A stretch of DNA of 64,000 bases from Sorghum bicolor (lineage: Eukaryota > Streptophyta > Magnoliopsida > Poales > Poaceae), in NCBI RefSeq assembly GCF_000003195.3, contig NC_012870.2, forward strand, positions 40,329,492 to 40,393,491, read 5' to 3'. Under the pieces are notes generated by a model that was not told where the DNA came from, searched no databases, and saw only the letters and a list, made by a program, of their open reading frames with translations. The position numbers and the translations under genes were made by a program. Of the stretch, positions 1 to 10,915 are shown piece after piece (within the stretch, counting starts at the first letter, position 1; each line of letters begins with the position of its first letter).

Positions 1-2653
1 ACACTGAGTTTGCCCCCCAGCCGATCATGAACTGATGCTCTCCCACTAATCGGCCCATTAAATCGCGGATTATCATCGTGATAGCGCCGATCGGATCTGT
101 CATACTGGTCATAACCATTGCACTCAGGGCAATCTCTGACAGTAGGAAGCTTGATATTTTCTTCCCAACAATGGATGAAGAACGGACAATTCCAGTAATC
201 CCTATGTCGATTCCACTCCTGTCGGCGTGTTTCTTCTTCCCGACGATAATCTTCTTGCTGGCGCCGATACCGATCCTCACGTTGCTGCCAAGTCTCCCGA
301 GGCCTTCTATGAGTTATCACAATACCAGATCGGGGAGGCCTTCCTGAGCTATTTCCTTCCTGGATTAGACCTTTGCCCTTGGCATCGGCAACAGTAATTT
401 GATGCTGAGGATCTACCGATGCACTCCTTTCAGCTGCTTCCGACATCAAAACCTTGGTTTTTCCCTTAACATCCAACATATTTGTTGGGAAAGGATGTTG
501 ATCAATCTTCATTGGCTTCTGGGTGTTGGAGCTATCAAATTTGATTCTCCCAGATTCAATAGCCGATTGCAGCTGCTGTCTAAAAACATTGCATTCATTG
601 GTGCTGTAAGAAGTCGCATTGTGCCACTTGCAATATTTCATCTTCTTTAATTCCTCAGCCGATGGGATCACATGATTGGGCGACAGCTTGATCTGACCTT
701 CCTGAAGTAGAAAGTCAAATATCTTATCGACTTTGGTAATATCAAATGCGAACTTCTCTGGCTCCTTATGCCCAAAAGGGCAAGACATCGGCTTCTTATT
801 CTTCACCCACTCTGCCAAGCCGATGACTGGCTCTTCATCAGAATCTGAGCTTGCTGCTTCATCAACAAATAACACCTTTTTGTTCCAAGCTCTCTTAGGT
901 TCAAAGGGTTTAATATCCTGGTCAGAAATCCTTTGGACCAAGTGACTTAGGCTCTCGAACTCTTGGGAAGCGTATTTGTCCCTGATATATGGCAACAAAC
1001 CCTGGAAAGCCAAATCGGCTAGCTGCCGATCATCTAAAACCAGACTATAACATTTATTCTTGACTTCCCGCAGCCTTTGCACAAAGCTTTCAACCGATTC
1101 ATCATTGCGTTGTTTCAATCTGACCAAATCGGTAATCTTCTTCTCATGGACCCCAGAAAAGAAGTATTTGTGGAACTGCTTCTCCAGATCGGCCCAAGTG
1201 ATTACTGGATTAGGAGGCAACGAAATAAACCAGGTGAAAGCCGATCCAGACAAGGATGATGAGAACAAACGAACCCTCATTTCGTCTCTGTTAGCAGCCT
1301 CGCCACATTGGATGATGAACCTGTTGACATGTTCCATAGTTGATGTGTCGTCCTGTCCAGAAAACTTAGTAAAATCGGATACCTTATACCGATTTGGAAG
1401 TGGAATTAAATCATATGCAGGAGGGTACGGTGTCCGATAAGAGTAAGTGTTGACTTTGGGTTTTATACCAAATTGGTCTCTCATTACTTCAGCAATCTTA
1501 TCGGCCCAATAAGCATCGGCATCCTGCTGATAGGCTTCCACGTGTCTATGCGGTGCGCGATCTGCATGGAATATTGGATCAATCTGCTGACCACCGATCT
1601 GTTGACCACCAATCTGCTGACCACCAATCTGCTGACCACCGATCTGTTGACCACCAAACTGCTGACCAAGATTCATCGGTTGATTGGTCAACCCTTGATT
1701 CTGGAACCCAGGTTGGATTTGGCCCTGCTGAAACCTTGTGGCCTGATGATTCTGCTGTGGAAACACAAACTGCCCTGGCCATCCATTATTAACATTCATC
1801 GGCATAGGCCCTGCCGATGACTGGTAATTGGGCATCATCATTGAGTTGACATACCCTTGCTGAGCCATAAACCTCTGCTGCGTCGGCATTGGATCTGCCG
1901 ATGCATTAGGCATCTGGAACGTTGGATCTTGAGAAATCCCAGTGTAAGGTCTTGCAGTAGTAGTTGTAGTATACTGGGGACTCTGATTCATTGGCACATT
2001 TGGAGGTGTCGATGCCATAGGAGCCTTGCCTCTCATATCAGCTGTCTGAGCGTGCTAGGTGTCTTCAACAAGTATTCCGGGGGCATACCAAAACCCCACC
2101 AATTGGGAGGAACAGATCCCGACATTGCCGATGCCAATAGATCTATAGTGAGCTTGATCGACTCATCTGATGTTGATGGATTGGATGGCATCGGCGTGGA
2201 TTGCGCATTAGTGACTCCTATCATGCTTGGAGGAACGGTAGTTTTTGCGTTTGCAGCGGCCATAGCAACCGATAGAGCTGTGACCACCGGTGATCCTGGC
2301 TGATGATGAGAAGGGCCCACATAATTTGGTGGCAACTGTCCTTCTTTGAAAGTTCTAGCCACGACATTGAAAATTGTATTGTACAGCACACCAGCTTGAT
2401 TGATCAAGGCACGGTTAATAGCACTATCAACCATGTCTTGAAGTTTACCAGGACTAGCTTCAAAAGTAACCTGCCGAGGCATCGGCAGTGCTTCCTTCTG
2501 GATCACCTCGCCACTCATGTTGATGTCGAAGGACCTCAAACATTGCTACTTATAGTCCTCCATGGCTTTGGCGATAGCTTGCTTCTGCTCATCCTTGAGA
2601 TTGGCTTCCGTCACAGGGATGACGTTCTCCTAATCGAACTCGCTAGTCGCCAT
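1..2653 (-). pseudogene. R1 gag polyprotein, broken
   Basis: Gag of a grass Ty3/gypsy element; it would form the capsid of the virus-like particle. The start ATG is at 2653, 47 bases inside the LTR. Frame 1 carries two TAG stops (2630-2632 and 2546-2548) and then an open stretch of 168 codons to 2033. The frame shifts near 2050. From there to base 1 the second frame is open for about 680 codons, including a glutamine/glycine-rich repeat (about 1584-1666), the capsid core (residues such as FTWFISLPP and DLEKQFHKYF, around 1100-1250) and a modified zinc knuckle near 110-180 (CPFFIHCW followed by DCPEC). The protein continues past the left edge. The frame and motifs are seen directly; the gypsy assignment is from family knowledge. 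Disabled by two stops and one frameshift. Confidence 0.8.
1584..1666 (-). repeat. Short tandem repeat in R1 gag (QQIGG units)
   Basis: A 15-base unit (ctgctgaccaccaat and close variants) is repeated five or six times in tandem. On the minus strand it encodes repeated Gln-Gln-Ile-Gly-Gly blocks in the linker before the capsid core. The repeat stays in frame, so it probably expanded while the protein was still under selection. Confidence 0.75.
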
Positions 2654-2675
2654 GTCGATCTTGATCTTGGATCTG

Positions 2676-2692
2676 TCCCACTGGGCGTGCCA
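2676..2692 (-). other. R1 candidate primer-binding site
   Basis: On the minus strand the bases TGGCACGCCCAGTGGGA lie seven bases inside the LTR end, the usual place for a tRNA primer-binding site. The TGGC start fits the complement of a tRNA 3' CCA end. I do not assign the tRNA. Confidence 0.6.
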
Positions 2693-2699
2693 AAAGATG

Positions 2700-3419
2700 T
2701 GTTGATGCAAAAGCTGATCTGCAAACACAAAGGGCTAATACCCGATTCAAACGTTAAGGCGTGCCAGCCGATTTGACCTTACTATCGGCAAAGGTGATAA
2801 CTCGAATACTTTGGTCCCGACAACAGCGATGCACCCGGATGTCACGGCCAAGAGGTATTCACGCAGAACATGAGAATACTCTGAGCTTAAGTCGACGAAC
2901 TCCTAAGAACTCGTAATAAAAAGGAAAATATGACGAAGTCGTCGAAAAAGTAGATTCTGGAATATGAGTAAAAACTTGTGTTTGATTGATTGATCGATAG
3001 ATGTCTCATTACAAGGCCCTAGGTTCTACATTTATACCCTGCTCAAAGAGCTACAATCAGACACGACTAGGACTCAAATTTCAAATTAAACAGAATCCGT
3101 ATACAAAACGAACTTAAATAACTAAGAAAAACATAGAACCATCCTTTCGTAACTGACCGGGACACCGCCACAGATCAATCGGCAACCTCCACACTTCCTT
3201 TCAGAGTCATCGACAGTTTCCCTATTATAGCCATCGGGAAACACCAATATTGATCATCGGCAAGAACACGTCACTACCCCTGGACTTAGTCATACTCACT
3301 CATCTCTTCATCGGCAGCTCCCCTCATCAGCAACTCTTCTGCAATCTAATTACCGTTGCTCCACCTGTCGATCTATACTCTACTGGTCCCCGTGCACATG
3401 TCCAAAAACGGTGTCAACA
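2700..3419 (-). repeat. R1 5' LTR (720 bp)
   Basis: The boundaries are the inverted termini TGTTGA/TCAACA, with the primer site on one side and foreign coding sequence on the other. There is no partner LTR in the window, so the right boundary rests on the termini and on the abrupt switch to the element A reading frame at 3420. Many CGGCA/TGCCG words recur here and in the gag, a composition typical of this gypsy group. Confidence 0.75.
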
Positions 3420-3911
3420 AGAGTACATCTAGATGATAGATCTATCTTAGGTGAGCAGATGTTTGGGAGTGCTAATTTGATTAAGAGAGATCCTAGAAAT
3501 AACCTTAAAATGATTTATGGGAACCATCCTATTGAGGTCTCTCCCCCCAATGAAGACCTTTGGTTGTATAAACCTTCATCACTAACCCTAAGGCTAGGAA
3601 GAGAGAATAGAGCCAACCTTGTTGCAGGGACAGATAGAATGACAAGAGCACAGTCTCATGCTGCTCAACAGCAAGCTGTTCCCTCTTATGCTGCACCACA
3701 AGAGGAGGATGAGGTGAACTCCATGCACATGGAAACACCTCATCACTCCATGACATCTTCAGCAGCGCGCACCCCTTGCCCTCGTGGTAGGAGGAGGCGC
3801 CAACCACCATGCAAAATGGAGACACTCATCAGCGATATGGAGAACATCAACATCGGACAGCAGACCACCTTGCTCATGCAAGAGAACTTGGACATGGCCC
3901 AGAGCCTCTAA
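3420..3911 (+). pseudogene. A: C-terminal piece of an Athila-like structural/accessory ORF
   Basis: An open frame of about 164 codons enters directly from the R1 boundary and ends with TAA at 3909-3911. Motifs include RDPRNNLKMIYG, HPIEVSPPNEDLWLYKP and a late Arg-rich stretch (RGRRRRQPPC). This resembles the conserved tail of a structural or accessory ORF in grass Athila-type elements, from memory of that family and not from a search. It has no zinc knuckle, protease or RT. The N-terminal part is missing from the window because R1 lies in the way. No specific activity can be assigned. Confidence 0.55.
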
Positions 3912-5350
3912 GCTGAGAATGAGTACCGATGGGACCAGTGGTTTGGGTATCAACCACCCCAGTGAGCAAGAAGGCAAGCTTGGGGGAGATCCTCTCCCCC
4001 ATTAAGGTAAGTTTATCCAAGGTGAGTTTCCAAACCTCCTAATTTAATTCTTGTTTTATTGCATTTTGTTTGTTTCCTTCTTGCATAAAAATCCAAAAAA
4101 AATATTCATTAGCTTTATTTCCTTTTTATATATATGCTTCATGTATGCTATCCTTCCTGTGGAAATGATGATGAAATTGCTAGTTGATGTCTCTCTAGTA
4201 CTTGTTTACAACTTAGCATTTCTCTAAGTATGGATTACTTAGCATTCTCAACCATCATGAACTTGAACAATTAGTGGGTTGCAAGTCCTAAAACAAAGTC
4301 TAAGTTGTTGTGAGACATGATATAGCGCTAAGATAAGAGATCTATACTATTGTTCTAAGCATGCATATGATTGCCAGTGAATTTATTTTTTTAAGAAAAA
4401 AAAACTTAATTGTTTCTCAATGGTGTTAAATTCCTACCACAAGCCATATATGTTGTACATGATAGAAACCCAGCACATAGGCTGCTTGCTTGTGTTGAGA
4501 GTTGTCAACTCTTGTTGACCCTTGGTTTAGAGTTGTATCATGCTCAATGAGATCAAGATCCACACCATCCACATACATCTACTGCTCCTACAGTAGGAGT
4601 ATGCAACATTCCATACCATTCCATTCCATTCCACCAAAAATAGATGCTCCATGCTCTAAGTGTAGAATCTCTCTCTAATAGCTAAATGTTAGATGAGACA
4701 CAAAGCAAAGGTTATAGAAAAATAATCATCTTGTTAGGAAGGACATCATCAAGTCCTTGAAAAAAAGAAGAGAAAAATGATAGCCTTGTCTCAATAGAAA
4801 AAAAAGAGAGCACAATCAAATAAAGGAGCCATCTAGCCATCATACTCATACCACCTTTCCACATATATATCTTGATCTCGAGTATGACACTACTCTTCCT
4901 CCAAGGATCCGAGGTTTGACTTCACAACATATGCAATGTAAGTACGCCATCCCCTTGTTCCTACCTTGAGATCCACATAAGCATTTATTGCAGTAGAATT
5001 ACATAGAGAAGGCAACATACTCATATGCCTCGGTAAGGATCTATACACCACTTGAGTGACTTGAGAGAAACCATATGAGGAACATTAAGATTTCTTTTGA
5101 AAAACTTAGCAAAAACATCTGGCATGAAACTTGCTAAAGAACGAGAAAAGTAGATGTCAAGTCAAAGTTGTTCTATCTCTCAACATCCCAAGACTGAGTT
5201 AATGCTATAAGCCCATGGGTGCTAAAGTAACATTGGTGTGTTAGCATTGCTAAGTTTTCCATTCAAGGAGAAGTTCTTTGTTGTGCACGTAGTACTATTA
5301 AGATGTTAACTTAGTGATAAAGCTGATCCAATCGAACTAAGTCTTGATTG
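3912..5350 (+). other. A: noncoding 3' internal region
   Basis: AT-rich and without an ORF of note. It begins with a G-rich AAGCTTGGGGGAG word (3976-3988) and a perfect hairpin (3982-4000). It shares order and short words with the 3' region of E (about 28480-29700), for example the segment around ttcctaccaca, a purine-rich stretch near 4750-4810 and a gtaaggat word near 5034. The region is therefore a diverged homologue of E's noncoding tail. A second small hairpin, ctcctac-a-gtaggag, lies at about 4584-4600. Confidence 0.6.
3982..4000 (+). other. Perfect 8-bp hairpin over a polypurine-like motif (A)
   Basis: GGGGGAGA, a TCC loop and TCTCCCCC form a perfect 8-base-pair stem. It overlaps an internal copy of the polypurine-tract word and starts about 70 bases after the A ORF stop. 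Confidence 0.7.
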
Positions 5351-5369
5351 TTTGCTCGGGACGAGCAAA
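5351..5369 (+). other. A: hairpin next to the polypurine tract
   Basis: TTTGCTCG, a GGA loop and CGAGCAAA form a perfect 8-bp stem, five bases before the polypurine tract. The core CTCGGGACGAG is the same as in the hairpin beside the polypurine tract of element B. Confidence 0.75.
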
Positions 5370-5373
5370 GGTT

Positions 5374-5388
5374 AAGCTTGGGGGAACT
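5374..5388 (+). other. A: polypurine tract
   Basis: The word AAGCTTGGGGGAACT lies directly before the TG of the LTR at 5389, the position where plus-strand DNA synthesis is primed in LTR elements. Confidence 0.8.
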
Positions 5389-5770
5389 TGTTGATGGGAA
5401 ATAACACCCAGTTCTATATACTCAAAAGCCCATCAACAGTCCTCGATTAAAGGAAGATAAGCATCACATGAACATATTTATCACTAATAAAGTTCCACTT
5501 GTACTCTTAGCTTGTTCACTGCAGGGAAGAAGCAAATGAGCCTTGTGGGCCCCATAACCTAGGTCGACCGACTGGGATTTGGGCCCACTAGGGGCTCCCC
5601 TCCATGGCATGAGCCATGGCATACTCCAAGGTGTCAATCCCAACCCTTGGATCCAAGTGTGCTTGCTCTCAACGGTTCCAACACATAGCACATGGATCCT
5701 TGGGCTTACATGAAAACAAGCAAGTGTGCAGCTCGACTCAATTTTGGACAACACTTCACATGACAAATGG
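5389..5770 (+). repeat. A: 3' LTR, left part
   Basis: Starts TGTTGATGGG right after the polypurine tract. It is broken after 382 bases by the terminal TGTAACA of element B. The continuation is at 19639. Confidence 0.75.
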
Positions 5771-7261
5771 TGTAACAGAACCGCCCAATTTACAAGAGAT
5801 CAACTACGAAAAACTTCCGCTAAAGCAGTTGCTTTACCGTAATCGAACTCTCATAAACCCGGTAGTCCGTGAAATCACGAGGGATTTCAAACCAACCAAC
5901 ATACCAGCCAAGATCGTAGTGATTCAACATAACAAGTCACATGTTACATCCATTTCACAAGTAGTTTGATATACATCAGAGTTCAAGATAGTTATTACAA
6001 CTTGAGTTGAAAAGTAGCGGAAGCAAAGTAATTTGAAACTAATATTGCCCTTATTTCAAATACATGCCAGTATCCAAGTCAACTCCAACAAAAGCAACAT
6101 AGATGAGGTAACTAAGAAGGATCATGCCCATGATCTTACTCCTCCACTATGATAGGAGTCATCCAACTCTTGCAGTAGCCATGATACATCACAACCTGCA
6201 ACAAGTGGGAATAAACCCTGAGTACGAGAAGGTACTCAGCTAGACTTACCCGTCATAAACCAGAAATAATATGACACCAAGGAGTATGCAAGGCTTTATT
6301 GGTGGAGCTAGCTTGACAACACTTTTTGCATAAAAAGCTTAAGTTGCGACTAAGTAACCTCTCAGGTATTTAGCTCAAGTTAATAATCATTAACCTATCA
6401 TCTAGATTAGCACCTGTACTAAAGCAATCACTTGATTAAGATACAACCATAGTACCCATATTTGATGTGGCATTTCCAACATCATCATCATACCATAACC
6501 ATCCAAGTGTTCCATAAACATTACTACGATGACGAAGCTCAAGTCAAGTGCTCACTATCCAGGAGCGATGGCGATTCGAATCGATTTCTGACCAGCTGGC
6601 GAGTTATTCCCCACACAAACCACACTCACTGATCAAGTGAGCTTTAGGTCACCGTATTACACTATCCAGGACCAATTCGCGGGTTCAGCAGGCACCGCCA
6701 GTACCCGAGGACCGTTCCGGCGACCGAGGTATCCAAGGTATACCAAGGTTGCGCGCCGCGCCCTCGTCGTTCTCCTCAACCATCGCCAATACAGCGCATG
6801 GCGGCTCGACTCCCGGCCCGGATAGTGTTCAGGCTTCGCGGTCGGAACGACTTATCCTTCCAGCTAAGTGTGGGGCATGCGTTCAACATGACAAGAGGGC
6901 CGTCAACGATCGGTCCTTAATCGACACAGGCGGGGATAGATAGGCACCCAAGACCTCCATGTCTTGTTACTTCTCTAGCGTCGTCCCGCCCGGTCTCCAA
7001 TTATTCATCCTCATCACTTGGTTATTTCCATGATAGCATATATAGCCTACCTTTTCAGGTATCCACCTATCTCGCTCAGGTGATAGGACATCACCTGGCT
7101 TCTACCGGTCTAAGCATGACTAAGCATTTAGATTCGATCCTGAATCTACATAGGGTTATAGGTATATTTGCTGGACAAGGAGTGTTATATGCAGCAAGGG
7201 TTTCACCCAACTCCTATACTTAATGCAACAATACATATATAACATATATTCTCAACTGCAT

Positions 7262-7517
7262 TCAAAAGTAGTGGGAGACTTATAATGCTCTGGGGCTTGC
7301 CTGGGATCAACACTGAGTCAGTTCAGTTAGTTGCTTCGTCTTGGTGGCATCTAAGGTCACAACACTTGCTTAGTCCTTCCACCTTTGGGAGAGGTCCACC
7401 AAACACCATCTTTGAGTTTGATTCCACATCATGACCTTCACGTGATTCATCTAGCGCACCTAGATGAGATGCAAGATGCAAGTGCATGAATATGCGGAAT
7501 AGTGACACAACATGCAT
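7262..7517 (-). pseudogene. B 3' LTR: relic of the conserved GKPxSIIS peptide ORF
   Basis: A minus-strand frame opens at 7517 with MHVVSLFR and stops (TGA) after DEATN at about 7323. It then continues in the same frame into GKPQSIISLP. The last block matches GKPRSIISL in C (61194-61457) and GRPRSILSL in D (59019-59246), at the same place in each LTR. The function is unknown. In this copy one stop separates the two halves. Confidence 0.45.
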
Positions 7518-9119
7518 TACATAAAAGTATGCAAGACATAGGCATCTAAAGTTATTTAGCTAACATCACATGACCAATTATATAGAGCAAACATATCAAT
7601 AATGACACAAGTTTTACAAGGTTACAAGTGTATTACTTAATCACCATTAAAGACATAAATCACAGTTTGCACACAACAAGTAATGCAATCAAGCATTCAT
7701 GCATTTTCAGCAATTTTGGACATACATGCAACAACTCAGTAAATAAATCATAACTGGAGTTACACAACTCCAAAAACTATGCAATAGGACATTCTGGAAA
7801 GATTATAAAATTATCTACAATTAATTTTTAATCATATTAGCATGATTAACAAGTTAACCAAGTCAAACATGCATGACCATATAATTTGGTCCAGGAACTT
7901 CCAGAGAACAAGCATTTCAAAGGATGAAATTCATACTACTGTAACTCACAAACCACTTAGCTAAATGATATGAAACTTTACCACAAGATATATTAATAAG
8001 TTATCTACATCTTTTATATATACATGTTTCACAGCAAACATCATTTATATCATGGAATTAATTGCATAAATAAAACTGCTCATGCTGCCAAACAGTAGGG
8101 GTACAATTACACAGAAAACTGATAGGCAATTCAAAGCAGCATAACTAGAGTTGTAGACCTCCAGCAAACATAATTCTTATATTTTTGGAAAGCTTATAAA
8201 GTTACCTACAACTTTCTTATTATCATCTAAATATGAATCTACAGTTAACAAGGTCAATTAATCCCATGAAGATAACTCTGTCCAAAACACAGACAGAATC
8301 TGTCATGCTACATTAAACACCCATAACTTGAGTTTCACATGTCTATAAATTATGGTTATATACTTTCTAGAAACCTTAATTAATTGTGAACAACTTTGTT
8401 ATAAACATGTACAGCTAAATCTACAACTAAAAAGGTCTTACATTACAAACAATGCAACCCTGTCTGGGTTTAGACAGAAACTGGAACAGTACTTTAAACC
8501 ACTATAACTAAACATGTGCTTAACCAAAAATTGTGCTATTTACCTTTCTGGAAAGCTTATGAAAATTACTAAAACTTATATATTTTCATCTAGGTAAGAT
8601 TCTCAACTTAACTGAGCCAAACAATACAAACATGCAGATCCACTCAGAATAGGAGCAAAGCAACACAGGGCATTTGTTATTTTCATAACTCTTAATCTAT
8701 CAATCCTAAATTCATGAAACAAATGCCAGACATCAAATATCATATGAAAAGCATGTCACAATATTTTCACATTTATTCGAGCAATACTACAGCATTTATG
8801 AAAAAGACAAATATAACAAGCAATTAAAACCTAACTGCATAAATCTATTTTCATGACTAAAACGTCAAACTAAACCATGCCATATTATAGATCTACAGCA
8901 TAGAGAATTTCACAAGGATTCTAAAAAGTCCACATTTGCTATTTTACGATTTTTCTACAATTTATGATGATTTTCCAAACTTCAGCCATATGAAGGAAAA
9001 ACATATTTGCACAGAGACCCTTAAGTTATCCGCAAAACAAACTACAACCGAGAGGTCCCTGCAGGTACTATTCACATGTGTCATGCGTTCTGCAGAAAAC
9101 CTCCTGGCTTTAGTCGAAT

Positions 9120-9775
9120 TTGGGCACAAGGCCCCTGGTCGCGAGCAGAACAGAGGAAACGGCGCCGGAGCTCCTGTTCCTGCCGGAGAAGTGCACGTTG
9201 ACGGCGGGGAAGTTGATGGGGAGCCTCAGGGGGCCCGGGCGCACGCAGTGAGCAGCTCGTCTCGGCAAGACCTTGACCGCAACGGCTATGGCCACGAGCA
9301 GACACGGCCACTACTCTGACAAACCAATGCCGGGGCTACTCCGGCGGCTGGAGAGGCAGGGAAGGGGCGCGCCGGGTTCGTGAACGAGTGGCGAAGGCGA
9401 TGGAAGGCGCTGCTAGGACAGAGGAGGCGCGGAGGCAAGGGAACGAGACGGCGGCTTAGAGCTTGCACATCCATGGCGGAGCGAGCTCGCGTTCCCGCGA
9501 TGGAGGACGAGACAGAGGGCAGCGAGCGGGGGAGAGAGACCGAGGACGGGTACTCAGCTTGTGACATTAGGTGAGGGCGCTGGAGGCACGCGGCAGCGGC
9601 GCTTGGAAGGGTGGAGGCACAGCTCGCGCATGGCTGCCACGCCCAGGACGCGCGTCGACCACAGGCGCATTTTACCGAGCACGTGGCGGGCGATGAAGTA
9701 GGGAAGGTGGGACGCCGGTTTGGGCCACTTCTGGGCCGAATTGGATCTTGGGCCAAAAAGGAAGTTTGCTCACCT
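9120..9775 (-). other. B 3' LTR: GC-rich island
   Basis: About 650 bases rich in G+C and CpG (many CGGCG, GCGCG words) inside an otherwise AT-rich LTR. Several overlapping ORFs (up to 156 codons, Arg/Pro/Ala-rich) are open on both strands, as expected from composition alone. The same island recurs in the other LTR of B and, diverged, in C and D. It may be the promoter or leader region of the LTR; that is inference. Confidence 0.6.
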
Positions 9776-10879
9776 CGGCCGGCTCTCCAACTTTGATTAA
9801 GTGACCATGGTCATTAGACCAACAGATTAAGAGATAATTAGATGTCAATTCCCGAGTGTCAACGTATTGACGGTGATTAGGAAAATCAAGAATTGATGGT
9901 CCAAACCATGTCAAACTTGATGCAACTTTTTACATCACCTTCTCCAAACAATTATCCACAACTTTTACTTTTGGACCAACTTGAGTTACTTAACAAAAAC
10001 ACGAGAACGCGGCATGCCAACGGGTCGACGTCCGTTTAGCGATAAAATAACTTTTTGCTGTTTCGGGTGCTACTTTTAGATACCCAAATGAACTCCAAAT
10101 TTGATGATACTTGATCCATTGCTTTCATCAAGAAGAGTAGTCCAACTCATATTAAGGAATCTAATTGAGTTACCATAAGAATTTGGATAATAAAATGTCA
10201 TGAAGGAGCTAACTCACTGCTGTCACTTTCAGGGACTTAGCCAATATATGGAGGTAGCAAATCAGCACTGAATTGATTCTTGAAAGCTCAATTTGATTAG
10301 GATAGGAACCAAACTAGGTCTTGATACTTAAACAAAGTTTGTTCTACAGAAGCAATACTACAACTTTCATTTAGGGTCAAACCTCATAACTGCAACAGAA
10401 GTCAATCTTTCACTTTGGTCAAAGCAGTAACCCGATAAAGCTCCAAATAGGATTTTAGGCCAATTGAAGCATTTTCTTGACATAAGCTCAACATGAACCC
10501 TTCATGACTTTTATTGTATAATTCATCTAGAGTCATATGAACATGTTTTCAAGGGTTGTTTGATGACCCGTGATTCTATTTCCTTAATAGAGCCATTCCG
10601 ACAAGGATATAACTTATCATTTCATGTGACTTCTTGATTCCAAACTTTTCCATAGACCAACATAGATTGGGATGGATATAAGGCACATGGAAAAGGTTCC
10701 ATTAGCATCATCAAAGCATACCTTTTAAAAAGGCATATATGCAAGCAAGGTTGCATCCACCAAGCCCAAGTTGGGGTTTACTTTCATAGATTGACTTTGA
10801 CCTCTATATTACCATTGAACTTGTCATGTTTGAGCTCAAACCTAGTACTTAGCAAGTGACAAACACCTGGGGTGTTACA

Positions 10880-10896
10880 GCCTTCCCCCCTTAAAA
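10880..10896 (-). other. B: polypurine tract
   Basis: On the minus strand TTTTAAGGGGGGAAGGC lies directly before the LTR start TGTAACACC. This is the expected site of plus-strand priming and fixes the orientation of B. Confidence 0.85.
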
Positions 10897-10915
10897 GAAT
10901 CTCGTCCCGAGATTC
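10897..10915 (-). other. B: perfect hairpin adjoining the polypurine tract
   Basis: GAATCTCG, GGA loop, CGAGATTC (minus strand): an 8-bp perfect stem touching the polypurine tract. It shares the core CTCGGGACGAG with the hairpin beside A's polypurine tract. Confidence 0.8.

Larger units (their letters stand above)
1..3419 (-). mobile_element. R1: partial Ty3/gypsy LTR retrotransposon (5' LTR and gag)
   Basis: A minus-strand element whose 5' LTR is at 2700-3419 and whose gag reads leftward off the window edge. The LTR begins TGTTGACACC and ends TCAACA on the minus strand, so its termini are the usual TG/CA inverted repeats. The base group just outside the LTR is agagt (3420-3424). Its partner in a target duplication would lie beyond the left edge and cannot be checked. 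Protease, RT, integrase and the 3' LTR are outside the window. R1 abuts the coding remnant of element A in mid-ORF, so R1 probably inserted into A. Confidence 0.85.
5771..10879 (-). repeat. B: 3' LTR (5109 bp)
   Basis: On the minus strand it runs from TGTAACACCC at 10879 to TGTTACA at 5771. From start to end it holds an AT-rich lead, a GC-rich island (about 9120-9775), a long AT-rich stretch, an acidic-ORF relic near 7262-7517, and a conserved tail (about 6540-7000) with the palindrome CGATTCGAATCG. It differs from the other LTR at scattered sites, plus a dense cluster near 6310-6810. Confidence 0.88.

Noticed and set aside
1584..1666. Possible CRISPR-like repeats
   Set aside because: Head-to-tail 15-base units without spacers, in frame in a gag gene of a plant element.
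4608..4636. CCATT-type mini-satellite
   Set aside because: Only three or four imperfect units; too short to call a satellite.
9286..9756. 156-codon Arg/Pro/Ser-rich ORF on the minus strand, repeated at 18045-18515
   Set aside because: It lies in the GC-rich island, where stops are rare in several frames on both strands; there is no domain, and its repeat is only the LTR duplication.
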